Below are positions 9,123-17,132 of a stretch of 64,000 nucleotides of DNA, piece by piece. The position numbers and the translations under genes are program-made. The stretch comes from JAHRAW01 sp963693025 (GTDB lineage Bacteria > Pseudomonadota > Gammaproteobacteria > Arenicellales > Poriferihabitantaceae): contig OY843749.1 of assembly GCA_963693025.1 (NCBI GenBank), positions 558,001 to 622,000 on the forward strand. Reading direction: 5' to 3'. The first letter of the stretch is position 1, and the number at the start of each line of letters is the position of its first letter. The notes beneath the pieces are model-generated. The model saw only the letters and a list, made by a program, of their open reading frames with translations, had not been told where the DNA came from and made no database searches.

Positions 9123-9772
9123 AAGGACAACGAGGTCACGATGAGGCTTCTGATCCATTCGAAATCAATGACCGATTGCAAACAGCGGGAATGTCAGAGG
9201 ATGAAGCATTTAATTTTAGTGGTTGTTGTGCTGAATACCATCGCGCTCTTTTTCTGATTAAGCAGTATGATGAAGAAGAAAGCACACCGGATGTTTCTCC
9301 GGAAACTCAGCAGATATATCGATTAGAAGAGCCAAAGGTGAACTTGGTTATTAAAGAATTGAAGTCACATCTCGCCTCACGCGGTGAGAATGTGGATAAT
9401 TTTGCCGTTGCCCGCAATGGCGGGATAGGACAGGTTTTGGGAAGCATCTACCAAACGTGGGATGGGAAAGAACTATATCCGTATGTAGAGGATAAAGCGG
9501 TTCATCTTTTTTATTTCTTGGCGAAAGATCATCTTTTCATAGATGGCAATAAGAGAGTCGCTTCCTTTTTGTTTCTCTGGTTTTTGGACATGAACGATAT
9601 ATTAGTTACAGGGCGCGAGGACAGAACGATTACTTACACCACCATCTATGCACTGGCTATTTTTGTCGCTGAAAGCAGCCCAAAGGACAAAGACCTCATC
9701 GTCCAATTGATCCGCAATCTCGTTATGACGCACCGGAAGGCTTTGCCAGACGAGCCCTATGCAACGGTATGA
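9119..9772 (+). CDS. Fic/Doc-family protein in the CBASS-like operon
   Basis: 217 residues. The Fic core motif is HLFIDGNKRVA at about 138-148, the HxFxxGNKR form typical of Doc-like and RhuM-associated Fic domains that transfer AMP or phosphate onto target proteins. The start ATG at 9119 overlaps the previous stop (ATGA) and has GGAG upstream; an in-frame ATG nine codons earlier is less likely. N-terminal about 60 residues are unlike standard Fic proteins and hold several acidic residues; no clear inhibitory (S/T)xxxE(G/N) helix was identified. Function may be a toxin-like second effector or a regulator. Its 3' end overlaps a reading frame of a broken gene. Confidence 0.8.
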   Translation: MKGQRGHDEASDPFEINDRLQTAGMSEDEAFNFSGCCAEYHRALFLIKQYDEEESTPDVSPETQQIYRLEEPKVNLVIKELKSHLASRGENVDNFAVARNGGIGQVLGSIYQTWDGKELYPYVEDKAVHLFYFLAKDHLFIDGNKRVASFLFLWFLDMNDILVTGREDRTITYTTIYALAIFVAESSPKDKDLIVQLIRNLVMTHRKALPDEPYATV

Positions 9773-9929
9773 AATCTCGGTGGGCTTGGGTCATACAGCA
9801 ATATCGAGTCATCTCACAAAAGTGATTCGAGCGTTAGTGTATGGCGAATTGATTGAATACACCATTCCGGAGAAACCCAACAGCCGGTTGCAAAAATACA
9901 AACTCACCAAAAAAGCAGGAATTTGTTGA
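9759..9929 (+). pseudogene. Remnant: winged-helix C-terminus of an AlbA/Fic-type regulator
   Basis: 56-codon frame, ATG at 9759 to TGA 9927-9929. The peptide contains ELIEYTIPEKPNSRLQKYKL, a stretch very common at the C-terminal winged helix of AlbA_2/Schlafen-type putative regulators and some Fic proteins. Everything upstream that such a protein needs is missing, and the frame overlaps the end of the Fic gene by 14 bases in another frame. It is therefore read as the tail of a lost gene, joined to the Fic gene by deletion. It might alternatively still be translated as a small DNA-binding peptide. Confidence 0.5.
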
Positions 9930-10219
9930 TGAAAGAAGACCTGAACAGAGCCGAAATTAAACGAATCAAGGCGATTGCCGTCGGGCTTCTGGCAACGCTG
10001 AAGGAGGAGAAAATTCGCGTCTATCAATGGCGGAACAAGGAGACAACCCGCGATGCCGTGCGTGTGTCAATCCGGGATTTTCTTCTGGAAGAAATCGGGC
10101 CTTCGGACACGTTATACACCGAAGACGAGATATTACAAAAAGCGAACGATGTATTCATTCATGTACACCGCGCTTACCCCACGGTTCCATCACCCTGCTA
10201 TGCGGATTTAGTGGCTTGA
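9929..10219 (+). pseudogene. Remnant: C-terminal end of type I restriction enzyme subunit HsdR
   Basis: A 96-residue frame (ATG 9929) holds IRVYQWRNKETTRDAVRVS followed by IRDFL, then the acidic linker LYTEDEILQKANDVFIHVHR and a final YPTVPSPCY. This is the conserved last part of HsdR proteins. The motor and nuclease domains, and hsdM and hsdS, are absent, so it is a truncated relic of a type I system that once stood beside the CBASS-like operon. The ATG overlaps the previous stop (TGATG), which is chance or past coupling. Confidence 0.7.
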
Positions 10220-10245
10220 TATGAACTCACCGCCGCGCCCTATTC

Positions 10246-10435
10246 ATACATTTGGGAACTATCAAGCAAAGTTGACAAGAACAGTGTCTTAGGTCGGAGG
10301 CGTTAGAACCAAAGACGCTGGATTCCGGACACGAAGAAAATATAGTCGCTGTCGCTCCTTACCCCGTGTCGGGGCACGGGGCATGTTTTCTACCGTTCCG
10401 GAATGGCGGCTACTACTCGTCATTTCCCACCACTT
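10246..10435 (+). repeat. Second repeat type (module F) ahead of a standard copy
   Basis: The stretch from about 10260 (GTCTTAGGTCGGAGGCGTTA) through AAAGACGCTGGATTCCGG, a TATAGTCGCTGTCGCTCC segment and TTCCGGAATGGCGG recurs in inverted order at 56570-56700. It carries its own CCGGAAT/ATTCCGG-type ends, so it is a distinct module of the repeat family. No gene is visible here. Confidence 0.55.
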
Positions 10436-10687
10436 CGTCATTCTCGAGCGTTAGTGTCCGTTGCCGCCGCGCCTTTTCTTTTAAGCGGCGGCTTACGGAC
10501 ACTTGCGTCCTCGGGAATCTCCCTAAGATTGGCACGGGCTTTGTTGGAATTCACGGTAGCCTTAGGGAGATTCCCGAAGGCGATGAAAAATATGGTCGCC
10601 TATCGGCTCCCTATTTTTCTATCGTTCGAGAATGACGAAGTGGTGGGGGCTCCCTCTTTTCTACCGTTCGAGAATGACGAAGTGGTA
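10436..10687 (+). repeat. Dispersed mosaic repeat, full copy plus partial end
   Basis: A full unit at 10436-10637 starts CGTCATTCTCGAGCG and ends CGTTCGAGAATGACG, which are inverted copies of each other with one mismatch. Inside lie hairpins built from AGTGTCCGT/ACGGACACT, GCCGCCGC/GCGGCGGC and GGGAATCTCCCTAAG/CTTAGGGAGATTCCC. A second partial right end follows to 10687. It fills the gap between the HsdR relic and manC. Confidence 0.85.
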
Positions 10688-10777
10688 GTTAGCGAATTAC
10701 TGAGCACTGCATCTACAATCCCGCGGCGGCTGGTGGTAAAGTAGGGCGGGTAAGTTCGCATTAGGAAAAATGAAAAA

Positions 10778-12217
10778 ATGAAATTGATTCCGGTTGTCAT
10801 GTGCGGCGGTTCGGGCACTCGTTTGTGGCCGCTTTCGCGTAAGAATCATCCCAAGCAGTTTGCGCCGCTGTTTGACAAGGACGGCGAGGACACGCTGTTT
10901 CGGCGCACGATGGACCGCGTGGCGCGCCTTGAGTCTCAGCGCAGCATCGTGGTTTGCAACCGTGCGCACCGTTTTTTTGTCGCCGGCGGTTTGCATGAGC
11001 GCGAGCGCCGCGCTTGCACGATTTTGGTCGAACCGCACCAGCGCGGCACCGCGCCGGCGGCGACGCTGGCGGCACTGGAAGCGCGCCGCGAATTCGGTGA
11101 TGCGTTGTTGTTGATTATGCCGTCCGACCACGCCATCGCCAGCCCGGAGGTTTTCGCAAGCGCGGTTGACGCCGCGGCGCAGTCGGCGCGGGAAAATTGC
11201 ATCGTGATGTTTGGAATTAAACCGGCGCGCGCGGAAACCGACTACGGCTACATTCGCACCGCGCCCGGCACCGCCGCCGGCACCCACAACGTGGCGGTCA
11301 AGGTGGTTGAGTTCTGCGAAAAGCCCGACCAAGCGACCGCCGCCGCGTGGATTGCGCGCGGCGATTGCTACTGGAACAGCGGCATCTTTCTGCTCAAAGC
11401 CTCGGTCTATCTTGACGCCATCGCCCAATTCGAGCCCGGCATCGGGCGGGCGTGCGAGCAGGCGTTGGAAAAACGCTATGACGACCTCGGTTTCATCCAT
11501 GTGGAGGCCGACAGTTTTGCCGAGTGCCGCGACATTTCCATCGACTACGCGGTCATGGAGCGCGCCGACAATTTGTTGTTGTTGCCGGCGGACATGGGCT
11601 GGAACGACTTGGGCGGCTGGCACGCCCTCGCCGGCGCGTTTGCCGCCGATGCGCACGACAACCGCATCCGCGGCGACGCCATCTGCAAGGACGCCACCGG
11701 CAACATCATCTATGCCCAAGACCGCTTGGTCGGCGTCCTCGGCGTGGACGATTGCATCGTCGTCGACACGCCGGACGCGGTGCTGGTGGCCGCCGGAAAA
11801 CACGCGCCCGACATTAAACATCTGGTCGCCGACCTGCGCGACCAACAACGCCCCGAAGCCGACGAGCCGCGCAAAGTACTCCGCCCGTGGGGCTACTACG
11901 AAAGCGTCAACCAGGGCGACAATTTCCAAGTCAAACGAATCGTGGTCAGCCCCGGACAAGGCTTGTCCCTGCAACTCCACCACCACCGCTCCGAGCATTG
12001 GGTGGTGGTCAAAGGAAAAGCGCGCGTCACCAAAGGCGACGACGTGTTCACGCTGACCGAAAACGAATCAACCTACATCCCCGCCAAAACCCGCCACCGC
12101 CTTGAAAATGTTTATGATGAACCGGTTTTTTTGATTGAGGTGCAGTGCGGGGATTATTTGGGTGAAGATGATATTGAGCGGTTTGATGATCGGTATGGGA
12201 GGGCGGGGGAGGCGTGA
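10778..12217 (+). CDS. manC: Mannose-1-phosphate guanylyltransferase / mannose-6-phosphate isomerase
   Basis: 479 residues, the bifunctional ManC/AlgA type that makes GDP-mannose for exopolysaccharide or O-antigen synthesis. The N-terminal nucleotidyltransferase has VVMCGGSGTRLWPLSRKNHP and the hallmark EKPDQ region; the C-terminal cupin-like isomerase domain contains RPWGYYESVNQGDNFQVKR and QLHHHRSEHWVVVKG. Length matches the family. It stands alone, with repeats upstream and a G-tract around its stop codon. GDP-mannose is also the precursor of GDP-fucose, which would be the donor for the GT10 protein at 57109, but no fucose-synthesis genes are in the window. Confidence 0.95.
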   Translation: MKLIPVVMCGGSGTRLWPLSRKNHPKQFAPLFDKDGEDTLFRRTMDRVARLESQRSIVVCNRAHRFFVAGGLHERERRACTILVEPHQRGTAPAATLAALEARREFGDALLLIMPSDHAIASPEVFASAVDAAAQSARENCIVMFGIKPARAETDYGYIRTAPGTAAGTHNVAVKVVEFCEKPDQATAAAWIARGDCYWNSGIFLLKASVYLDAIAQFEPGIGRACEQALEKRYDDLGFIHVEADSFAECRDISIDYAVMERADNLLLLPADMGWNDLGGWHALAGAFAADAHDNRIRGDAICKDATGNIIYAQDRLVGVLGVDDCIVVDTPDAVLVAAGKHAPDIKHLVADLRDQQRPEADEPRKVLRPWGYYESVNQGDNFQVKRIVVSPGQGLSLQLHHHRSEHWVVVKGKARVTKGDDVFTLTENESTYIPAKTRHRLENVYDEPVFLIEVQCGDYLGEDDIERFDDRYGRAGEA

Positions 12218-12259
12218 GGGTGAATGACGAAGTGGTGGTGAACGCCGACGATAGCGCCG

Positions 12260-12670
12260 CTACTTCCGCGGACTGGCGTCTTTTCGTTTTTTGAGCGGCA
12301 CCGGGCGGCGGTTGTTGTCTACTGAGACGTAGGTGTAAGTCGCTTCGGTGACTTTGAGGTGTTGTTCTGCGGTTTGTCTTCGGCGTACCCAGGTTTCTAT
12401 GTGCACCGAGAGCGAGGTGTTGCCGGTGTGGGTGAGTTTGCAGTAGCAACTCACTTGGTCGCCGACGAATACCGGCAGGTGGAAGGTCATGCTTTCGACG
12501 GCGACCGTCACGAGGCGGCCCTCGACCAAGTAACTGGCGTAAATGGCGCCTGCCAAATCCATCTGCGACATAATCCAGCCGCCGAAAATATCGCCGCTGG
12601 GGTTGGCGTCGGCGGGCATGGCGACGGTGCGCAGCGACGGCAACTCCGCTTCGGGAAACGCGCTCGCCAT
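12260..12670 (-). CDS. yciA: Acyl-CoA thioesterase, YciA type
   Basis: 136-residue hotdog-fold thioesterase that hydrolyses short and medium acyl-CoAs. Visible features are LRTVAMPADANPSGDIFGGW (the catalytic asparagine-aspartate loop) and the hotdog helix MSQMDLAGAIYAS, with SMTFHLPVFVGD later. The C-terminal tail is lysine-rich. In enterobacteria yciA neighbours yciB and yciI, as here, though in this window a kinase gene lies between and yciB is on the other strand. Convergent with manC. Confidence 0.93.
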   Translation of the reverse strand: MASAFPEAELPSLRTVAMPADANPSGDIFGGWIMSQMDLAGAIYASYLVEGRLVTVAVESMTFHLPVFVGDQVSCYCKLTHTGNTSLSVHIETWVRRRQTAEQHLKVTEATYTYVSVDNNRRPVPLKKRKDASPRK

Positions 12671-12726
12671 CAGGGTCGCTTCCTCACTGGCAACGGCAAC
12701 GGCAACGACACCGACACCGACACCGT

Positions 12727-13404
12727 CTACAACACCGGGTTGAAGTAGTGGCGTCCCGAGGTGATGCCGCCGACCTGCTTCAGCAGCAGTTCCAAGTGCT
12801 CGTCGTTTTCGACAAAGTTGAGGTGTTCGGCGTTGATCATCAACAGCGCCGATTGCTGGTAGGCGAGAAAGAAGCGCGCGTAGGCTTCGACCAGTTGCTC
12901 AAGATAGCGGCGCTCCATGTTGCGCTCAAACAACACGCCGCGTTTGCGGATGCGCGACACCAGTACCTCCGGCGGCGCTTGCAGGTAGATGACCAAGTCC
13001 GGCGCCGGCGCTTCGGTCACGAGTTGCTGATAGACCTGCTCATACAGGTAGAGTTCGTCTTCGTCGAGGGTGAGGCGCGCGAACAGCGGGTCTTTGGCGA
13101 GCATGAAATCGGCGACCCTGACCGGCGAAAACAAATCCCCCTGGCGCAATTCCTTCAACTGCTTGACCCGCTGGAACAGGAAGAACAACTGCGTCTGCAA
13201 GGCAAACTGCGCCGGCGACTTGTAGAAGCGCTCAAGGAACGGGTTGTCGGCGGCCTGCTCCAGCGACAGCCCGGCGCCCATGCGCGCGGCGATTTTCCGC
13301 GCCAGGGTGGTCTTGCCAACCCCGATGGGACCCTCCACGACGATATATTTTTTGGCGCTGATGACTTTACCCGTGCTTGTTGCCGGTTGTTGTTGCGATG
13401 ACAC
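12727..13404 (-). CDS. Deoxynucleoside kinase (deoxyadenosine/deoxyguanosine kinase family)
   Basis: P-loop kinase of about 215-225 residues that phosphorylates deoxynucleosides for salvage. Features: the P-loop VEGPIGVGKTT, a DFMLAKDPLFARLTL lid/substrate segment, LQAPPEVLVSRIRKRG, and ERNMERRYLEQLVEAY. The frame stays open to an ATG at 13503, but its first 33 residues look unlike the family; a GTG at 13404, shortly before KYIVVEGPIG, is preferred. Neither start has a good ribosome site, so the N-terminus is uncertain. Same strand as yciA; divergent from yciB across about 150 bp that must contain both promoters. Confidence 0.88.
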   Translation of the reverse strand: MSSQQQPATSTGKVISAKKYIVVEGPIGVGKTTLARKIAARMGAGLSLEQAADNPFLERFYKSPAQFALQTQLFFLFQRVKQLKELRQGDLFSPVRVADFMLAKDPLFARLTLDEDELYLYEQVYQQLVTEAPAPDLVIYLQAPPEVLVSRIRKRGVLFERNMERRYLEQLVEAYARFFLAYQQSALLMINAEHLNFVENDEHLELLLKQVGGITSGRHYFNPVL

Positions 13405-13554
13405 TGCGATGACGCTGCGCGATGAGTCGGCAATGGAATGACAGACTCGCCGCAAGTGCGTATACTCGCATGTTTTTGACTTGCCGCCAAGTTCCAATCT
13501 CACTGAGTGGCGCGCCTAACCGAACCCGAAACCGAAACCCAACCGAGCCAAGCG

Positions 13555-14118
13555 ATGAAACTGTTGTTCGACCTGCTGCCGCTGCTGATATTTTTTGCGG
13601 CTTTCAAATTCTACGATATTTACACCGCCACCGCCGCCGCCATCGTGGCGACCTTCATTCAGGTCGGGGCGTTCTGGGCGAAGCACCGCCGCTTCGAGCC
13701 CATGCACCTGTTCCTGCTGGTCGCCATCTCGGTGCTGGGCGGCCTGACCATCGTGCTGCAGGACGAGGTGTTCATCAAATGGAAACCTTCTATCGTCAAC
13801 TGGTTCTTTGCGGCGGCGATTGCGGGCACCTTGTTATTCGGCAAAAAATCGGCGCTCGAATACATCATGGGAAAGCAGTTGCGCCTGCCGCCGGCGGTGT
13901 GGCGAAAACTGAGCATCGCCTGGGGCGTGTTCTTCCTGCTGATGGGGTTGTTGAATTGGTATGTCGCGTTCTATTACAACCCGGACGCGGACGCCGTCAT
14001 CCGCACGCAGACCTGGGTCAATTTCAAGGTCTTCGGCTTGACCGGATTGTCGTTCGTGTTCATCGTGCTGCAGATGCTCTTTCTGGCGAAGCACGTCCAA
14101 TCGGAGGAGGAGGGCTGA
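13555..14118 (+). CDS. yciB: Inner-membrane septation-associated protein YciB (septation protein A)
   Basis: 187 residues, multi-spanning membrane protein of the IspA/YciB family, linked in E. coli and Shigella to cell-envelope synthesis and septation. The start MKLLFDLLPLLIFFAAFK, FIKWKPSIVNWFFA and the C-terminal membrane segment VFGLTGLSFVFIVLQMLFL are typical. The frame is open upstream to 13507, but the ATG at 13555 gives the family start. Coupled to yciI by a TGATG overlap. Confidence 0.95.
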   Translation: MKLLFDLLPLLIFFAAFKFYDIYTATAAAIVATFIQVGAFWAKHRRFEPMHLFLLVAISVLGGLTIVLQDEVFIKWKPSIVNWFFAAAIAGTLLFGKKSALEYIMGKQLRLPPAVWRKLSIAWGVFFLLMGLLNWYVAFYYNPDADAVIRTQTWVNFKVFGLTGLSFVFIVLQMLFLAKHVQSEEEG

Positions 14119-14417
14119 TGTATTACTCCATCTACGCCAAAGACAAGGACAACAGTCTTGAGGCGCGCCGCCACGCCCGCCCGGCGCATGTGCAACGGCT
14201 GACGGCATTGCTTGAGCAGGGGCGCTTGCTGGTCGCCGGTCCGAGCCCGTTGATTGACGGCGAAGAGCCGGGGCGGGCAGGCTTCAGCGGTAGCGTGATT
14301 ATCGCCGAATTCGATTCGCTCGAAGACGCCCGCGCGTGGGCGGCGGACGACCCCTACTTCGCGGCGGGGGTTTATGAAAGCGTTGAGGTCAAGCCGTTTG
14401 TTAAGGCGTTGCCTTAG
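14118..14417 (+). CDS. yciI: YciI-family protein
   Basis: 99-residue ferredoxin-like (dimeric alpha+beta) protein of the YciI/YCII family. It shows the conserved RRHARPAHVQRLTALLEQGR (with the active-site-type histidine) and a GSVIIAEFDSLEDARAWAA segment. The exact reaction in bacteria is unclear; some relatives are small-molecule isomerases or dehydrochlorinases. Its ATG overlaps the yciB stop, so the two are co-translated. Confidence 0.93.
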   Translation: MYYSIYAKDKDNSLEARRHARPAHVQRLTALLEQGRLLVAGPSPLIDGEEPGRAGFSGSVIIAEFDSLEDARAWAADDPYFAAGVYESVEVKPFVKALP

Positions 14418-14458
14418 TGCGGCGGCGTTGCCTTAGCACAACAGCGCTCGCCGACGCA

Positions 14459-15187
14459 TCACTCCGCCCCTTCCCCCGCCATCCGCCGCCACACCACGCC
14501 GCCCTCGGACTCCTTTTCCAACAACCGCAGCCACTTCTCGTGCGCTTCCAGGTCGTCGCCCGCCGCTTCAATGACCGGCGTGGCGATGCGCTCGGCTTCG
14601 TCCATCGGCCCAGCCGCCTGCGCGTGCGCGTAGTCGGGCAAGTCGCTCGCCTCGCCGAGCAGCGTCGCCTGCCCGCCGGTCATCGCCAGATACACATCGG
14701 CGAGGATTTCGGCGTCCAGCAACGCGCCGTGGAGGGTGCGCTGGGTGTTGTCGACCGCGTAGCGTCTGCACAATGTGTCCAGGTCGGCGCGCTGCCCCGG
14801 ATGTGTGTGGCGCGCCATCACCAGCGTGTCGCGCACTTCGCAGTTGGCTTCGATGACGCCCTCGCCGAGCCCGGCGAGCGCGAACTCGCCGTTGAGAAAG
14901 CCGACATCGAAGGGCGCGTTGTGGATGATTAACTCCGCGCCCTTGATGAACTCAATCAACTCGCCGGCGAGGTCGGCGAAGGCCGGTTTGTCTTTCAACA
15001 TCTCCACGGTGATGCCGTGGACTTCGGCGGCGGCCTCGTCAATGTCGCGTTGCGGGTTGATGTAGTGGTGAAAGGTGTTGCCGGTCAGGCGGCGGCTCAG
15101 CATTTCCACGCAGCCGATTTCAATCACGCGGTGACCCTGGGAAAACTCCAGCCCGGTCGTTTCGGTATCGACGACGATTTGTCTCAT
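14459..15187 (-). CDS. dnaQ: DNA polymerase III epsilon subunit (proofreading exonuclease)
   Basis: 242 residues with the DEDDh exonuclease motifs: IVVDTETTGLEF (Exo I), IHNAPFDVGFLN (Exo II) and HGALLDAEILADVYL (Exo III with the aspartate). The C-terminal 60 residues form the tail that binds the polymerase alpha subunit. Slightly shorter than E. coli DnaQ but within the range. Its ATG overlaps the rnhA stop, and the rnhA-dnaQ pair is a common proteobacterial arrangement. Confidence 0.96.
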   Translation of the reverse strand: MRQIVVDTETTGLEFSQGHRVIEIGCVEMLSRRLTGNTFHHYINPQRDIDEAAAEVHGITVEMLKDKPAFADLAGELIEFIKGAELIIHNAPFDVGFLNGEFALAGLGEGVIEANCEVRDTLVMARHTHPGQRADLDTLCRRYAVDNTQRTLHGALLDAEILADVYLAMTGGQATLLGEASDLPDYAHAQAAGPMDEAERIATPVIEAAGDDLEAHEKWLRLLEKESEGGVVWRRMAGEGAE

Positions 15188-15636
15188 GCCGGCAACTCGT
15201 CAATCGCGCGGTTCGCCAATGCATCGGCGCGCTCATTGCCGGGGTTGCCGGCGTGCCCCTTGACCCAGCGCCAGTCAATCTCGTGCTTGCCGGTCAGCGC
15301 GTCGAGCCGCTCCCACAGGTCGCGGTTTTTCACCGGTTTCTTCGCGGCGGTTTTCCAGTTCTTGCGCTTCCAGTTATCCATCCACTTGACCACGCCATCG
15401 CGCACATAGCGCGAATCGGTATATAACTCCACGCGGCAGCCGCGGCGCAACGCGCTCAGCGCCTCAATCGCGGCTTGCAATTCCATTCGGTTATTGGTGG
15501 TCTGCGGCTCGGCGCCATACAGCGTTTTGCTCGAGTCGCCATAGCACAGCAACGCGCCCCAGCCGCCGGCGCCGGGGTTGCCGCGGCACGCGCCGTCCGT
15601 GTAAATCACCACCGTGCCGGTCCGCGCCATCGGCAT
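15184..15636 (-). CDS. rnhA: Ribonuclease HI
   Basis: 150 residues; degrades RNA in RNA-DNA hybrids. The active-site acids are visible in IYTDGACRGNPGAGGWG (Asp), NRMELQAAIEAL (Glu), LYTDSRYVRDG (Asp) and the final NERADALANRA (Asp), with the substrate-binding loop KPVKNRDLWERLD. Start at ATG 15636, which overlaps the stop of the upstream methyltransferase gene (TAATG); an ATG two codons later is also possible. Downstream it overlaps dnaQ. Confidence 0.96.
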   Translation of the reverse strand: MPMARTGTVVIYTDGACRGNPGAGGWGALLCYGDSSKTLYGAEPQTTNNRMELQAAIEALSALRRGCRVELYTDSRYVRDGVVKWMDNWKRKNWKTAAKKPVKNRDLWERLDALTGKHEIDWRWVKGHAGNPGNERADALANRAIDELPA

Positions 15637-16415
15637 TACACCCGCGTCCGGCGCGCGCCGCCGGTGTTCTGCGCCGCCGGTTGCGCCATGCCGGGAATCA
15701 GGCGCCGCCAGCGTGAGCGCGCCGCCACGCGACCCGTCACCGCGATTTCCCGCTTGCGCCCGACGATGACATAGACCGCGCCCAGTCCGGGCCACCACCG
15801 CGCGCCCGCCTTGTCGATGAAGTCCAGTTGCCGCCGCCACTTCTCGTTTTGCAGCGGCGGCTGGTAGGCGAGCATCGCCGCCCCGACGAGGTCGAAGCCC
15901 AGCAACGCCAGCCAGTCTTGCACCTGTCCGACCCGGCGGTAACGACCGCTCCACGGCGCGCGCCCCGATGCTTTCATCATCAGGCGAACCACGCCCCAGA
16001 GGCTCAACTGGTTGAAGCCGGTGATGACCACGCAGCCTTGCGGCACCAGAATATGGCTGACCTCGCGCAACACCGCGTGCGGGTCGTCGCAGAAGTCCAG
16101 CGTGTGCGGCAATACGATGAGGTTGTGGGTTTTGTCCGCAAACGGCATCGCCGACGGCTTGGCGATAACGCAGTGCACCGGCGGGGCGGTGGCGGTGTCG
16201 TGAACATTCCGCCGCTCAGGCGAGTGCGGTGTTTTCAGCGCGCGTTCACCGACGAAAAACCGACCGTCGGTTTCCAGTTCATCGAGAAAGACAATGGACG
16301 GGCAGCCCGCCTGCAAACTATTCGGATAGTACCCGGACGGCACCAAGTCGCGGCAACGAAGCAATTCCTGTTCGAGCAGAAACCGACCGAGGGAGGATTC
16401 AAACCAGTCGCTCAT
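15636..16415 (-). CDS. Class I SAM-dependent methyltransferase (YafS-like)
   Basis: 259 residues. Methyltransferase_11-like core: LPFADKTHN-type segment (here AMPFADKTHNLIVLPHTLDF), then DPHAVLREVSHILVPQGCVV and ITGFNQLSLWGVVR. Genes of this kind commonly sit immediately upstream of rnhA in gammaproteobacteria, where the E. coli member is yafS; the substrate is unknown. It is translationally coupled to rnhA. The N-terminal SAM-binding glycine motif is poorly conserved, as is usual in this group. Confidence 0.8.
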   Translation of the reverse strand: MSDWFESSLGRFLLEQELLRCRDLVPSGYYPNSLQAGCPSIVFLDELETDGRFFVGERALKTPHSPERRNVHDTATAPPVHCVIAKPSAMPFADKTHNLIVLPHTLDFCDDPHAVLREVSHILVPQGCVVITGFNQLSLWGVVRLMMKASGRAPWSGRYRRVGQVQDWLALLGFDLVGAAMLAYQPPLQNEKWRRQLDFIDKAGARWWPGLGAVYVIVGRKREIAVTGRVAARSRWRRLIPGMAQPAAQNTGGARRTRV

Positions 16416-16424
16416 GCCCGCCGG

Positions 16425-17117
16425 TCAAGCCTGCCGCGAGCGCAGGTGGGCGTGCCATTTCTTTTCCACCTGTTTGAACAAATAGACGATCATAAACGTC
16501 AGGCAGAGGTAGAAAAAACCGGCGGCGATGAACGATTCGAACGGCACGAAATGCCGTGAATTGACGATTTTGGCGGCGCCGAATAAATCGACAATCGTGA
16601 TTACCCCGGCGATGACCGTGCCGTGCAACATAAAGATGACTTCGTTGCTGTATGCCGGCAACGCGCGGCGGAAAGTGCTCGGCAGGATGATGCGCCGCAG
16701 CACGGTGGCGGCGGACATGCCGCAGGCGCGCGCCGCTTCGATTTCACCTGCAGGGGTTTGTTTAATCGTGCCGCGAATGATTTCCGCGGTGTAACCGGCG
16801 GTGTTCATGGAAAACGCAATCAGCGCGCACCAGTAGGCTTGCTTGAACACCACCCACAGAAAACTCTCGCGCAGAAAATCAAACTGCGCGAAGCCGTGGT
16901 AAATCAGGAACACCTGCACCAGCAACGGCGTGCCGCGCATGCAATAGATGAAGGCGCGCGGGAATGCGTTGACCGACACGCGCCCGGAAGCGGCGGCGAC
17001 GCCCAGGGGGATGGCGAGCGCGAGGCCGCAAATCAGCGACAGAATCAGCAGTTCAACGGTGACCCTGAGCCCCGACAGATAGAGCGGCAGGTTGTCGATG
17101 ATGACGGCGAAATCCAC
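16425..17117 (-). CDS. Polar/basic amino acid ABC transporter permease (HisM-like)
   Basis: 230 residues, five or so membrane segments. It carries the permease EAA-loop GEIEAARACGMSAATVLRRI, which docks to the ATPase, and the RGTPLLVQVFLIYHG motif of the HisMQ family. Last of a four-gene importer unit (ATPase, binding protein, two permeases) on the minus strand, 15 bp after the other permease. Together with the HisQ-like protein it forms the heterodimeric channel. Ten bases separate it from the methyltransferase gene. Confidence 0.93.
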   Translation of the reverse strand: MDFAVIIDNLPLYLSGLRVTVELLILSLICGLALAIPLGVAAASGRVSVNAFPRAFIYCMRGTPLLVQVFLIYHGFAQFDFLRESFLWVVFKQAYWCALIAFSMNTAGYTAEIIRGTIKQTPAGEIEAARACGMSAATVLRRIILPSTFRRALPAYSNEVIFMLHGTVIAGVITIVDLFGAAKIVNSRHFVPFESFIAAGFFYLCLTFMIVYLFKQVEKKWHAHLRSRQA

Positions 17118-17132
17118 GACTCAGTCCCCGAC

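Noticed and set aside
9827..9840. 14-base exact match to the repeat (TCGAGCGTTAGTGT) inside the winged-helix remnant
   Set aside because: The bases code for IRALVYGELIEY-type residues expected for this domain family, and no other part of the repeat is present, so a chance match is more likely than an insertion.
10697..11998. 433-codon open frame antisense to manC
   Set aside because: Shadow frame; manC on the plus strand has all family motifs.
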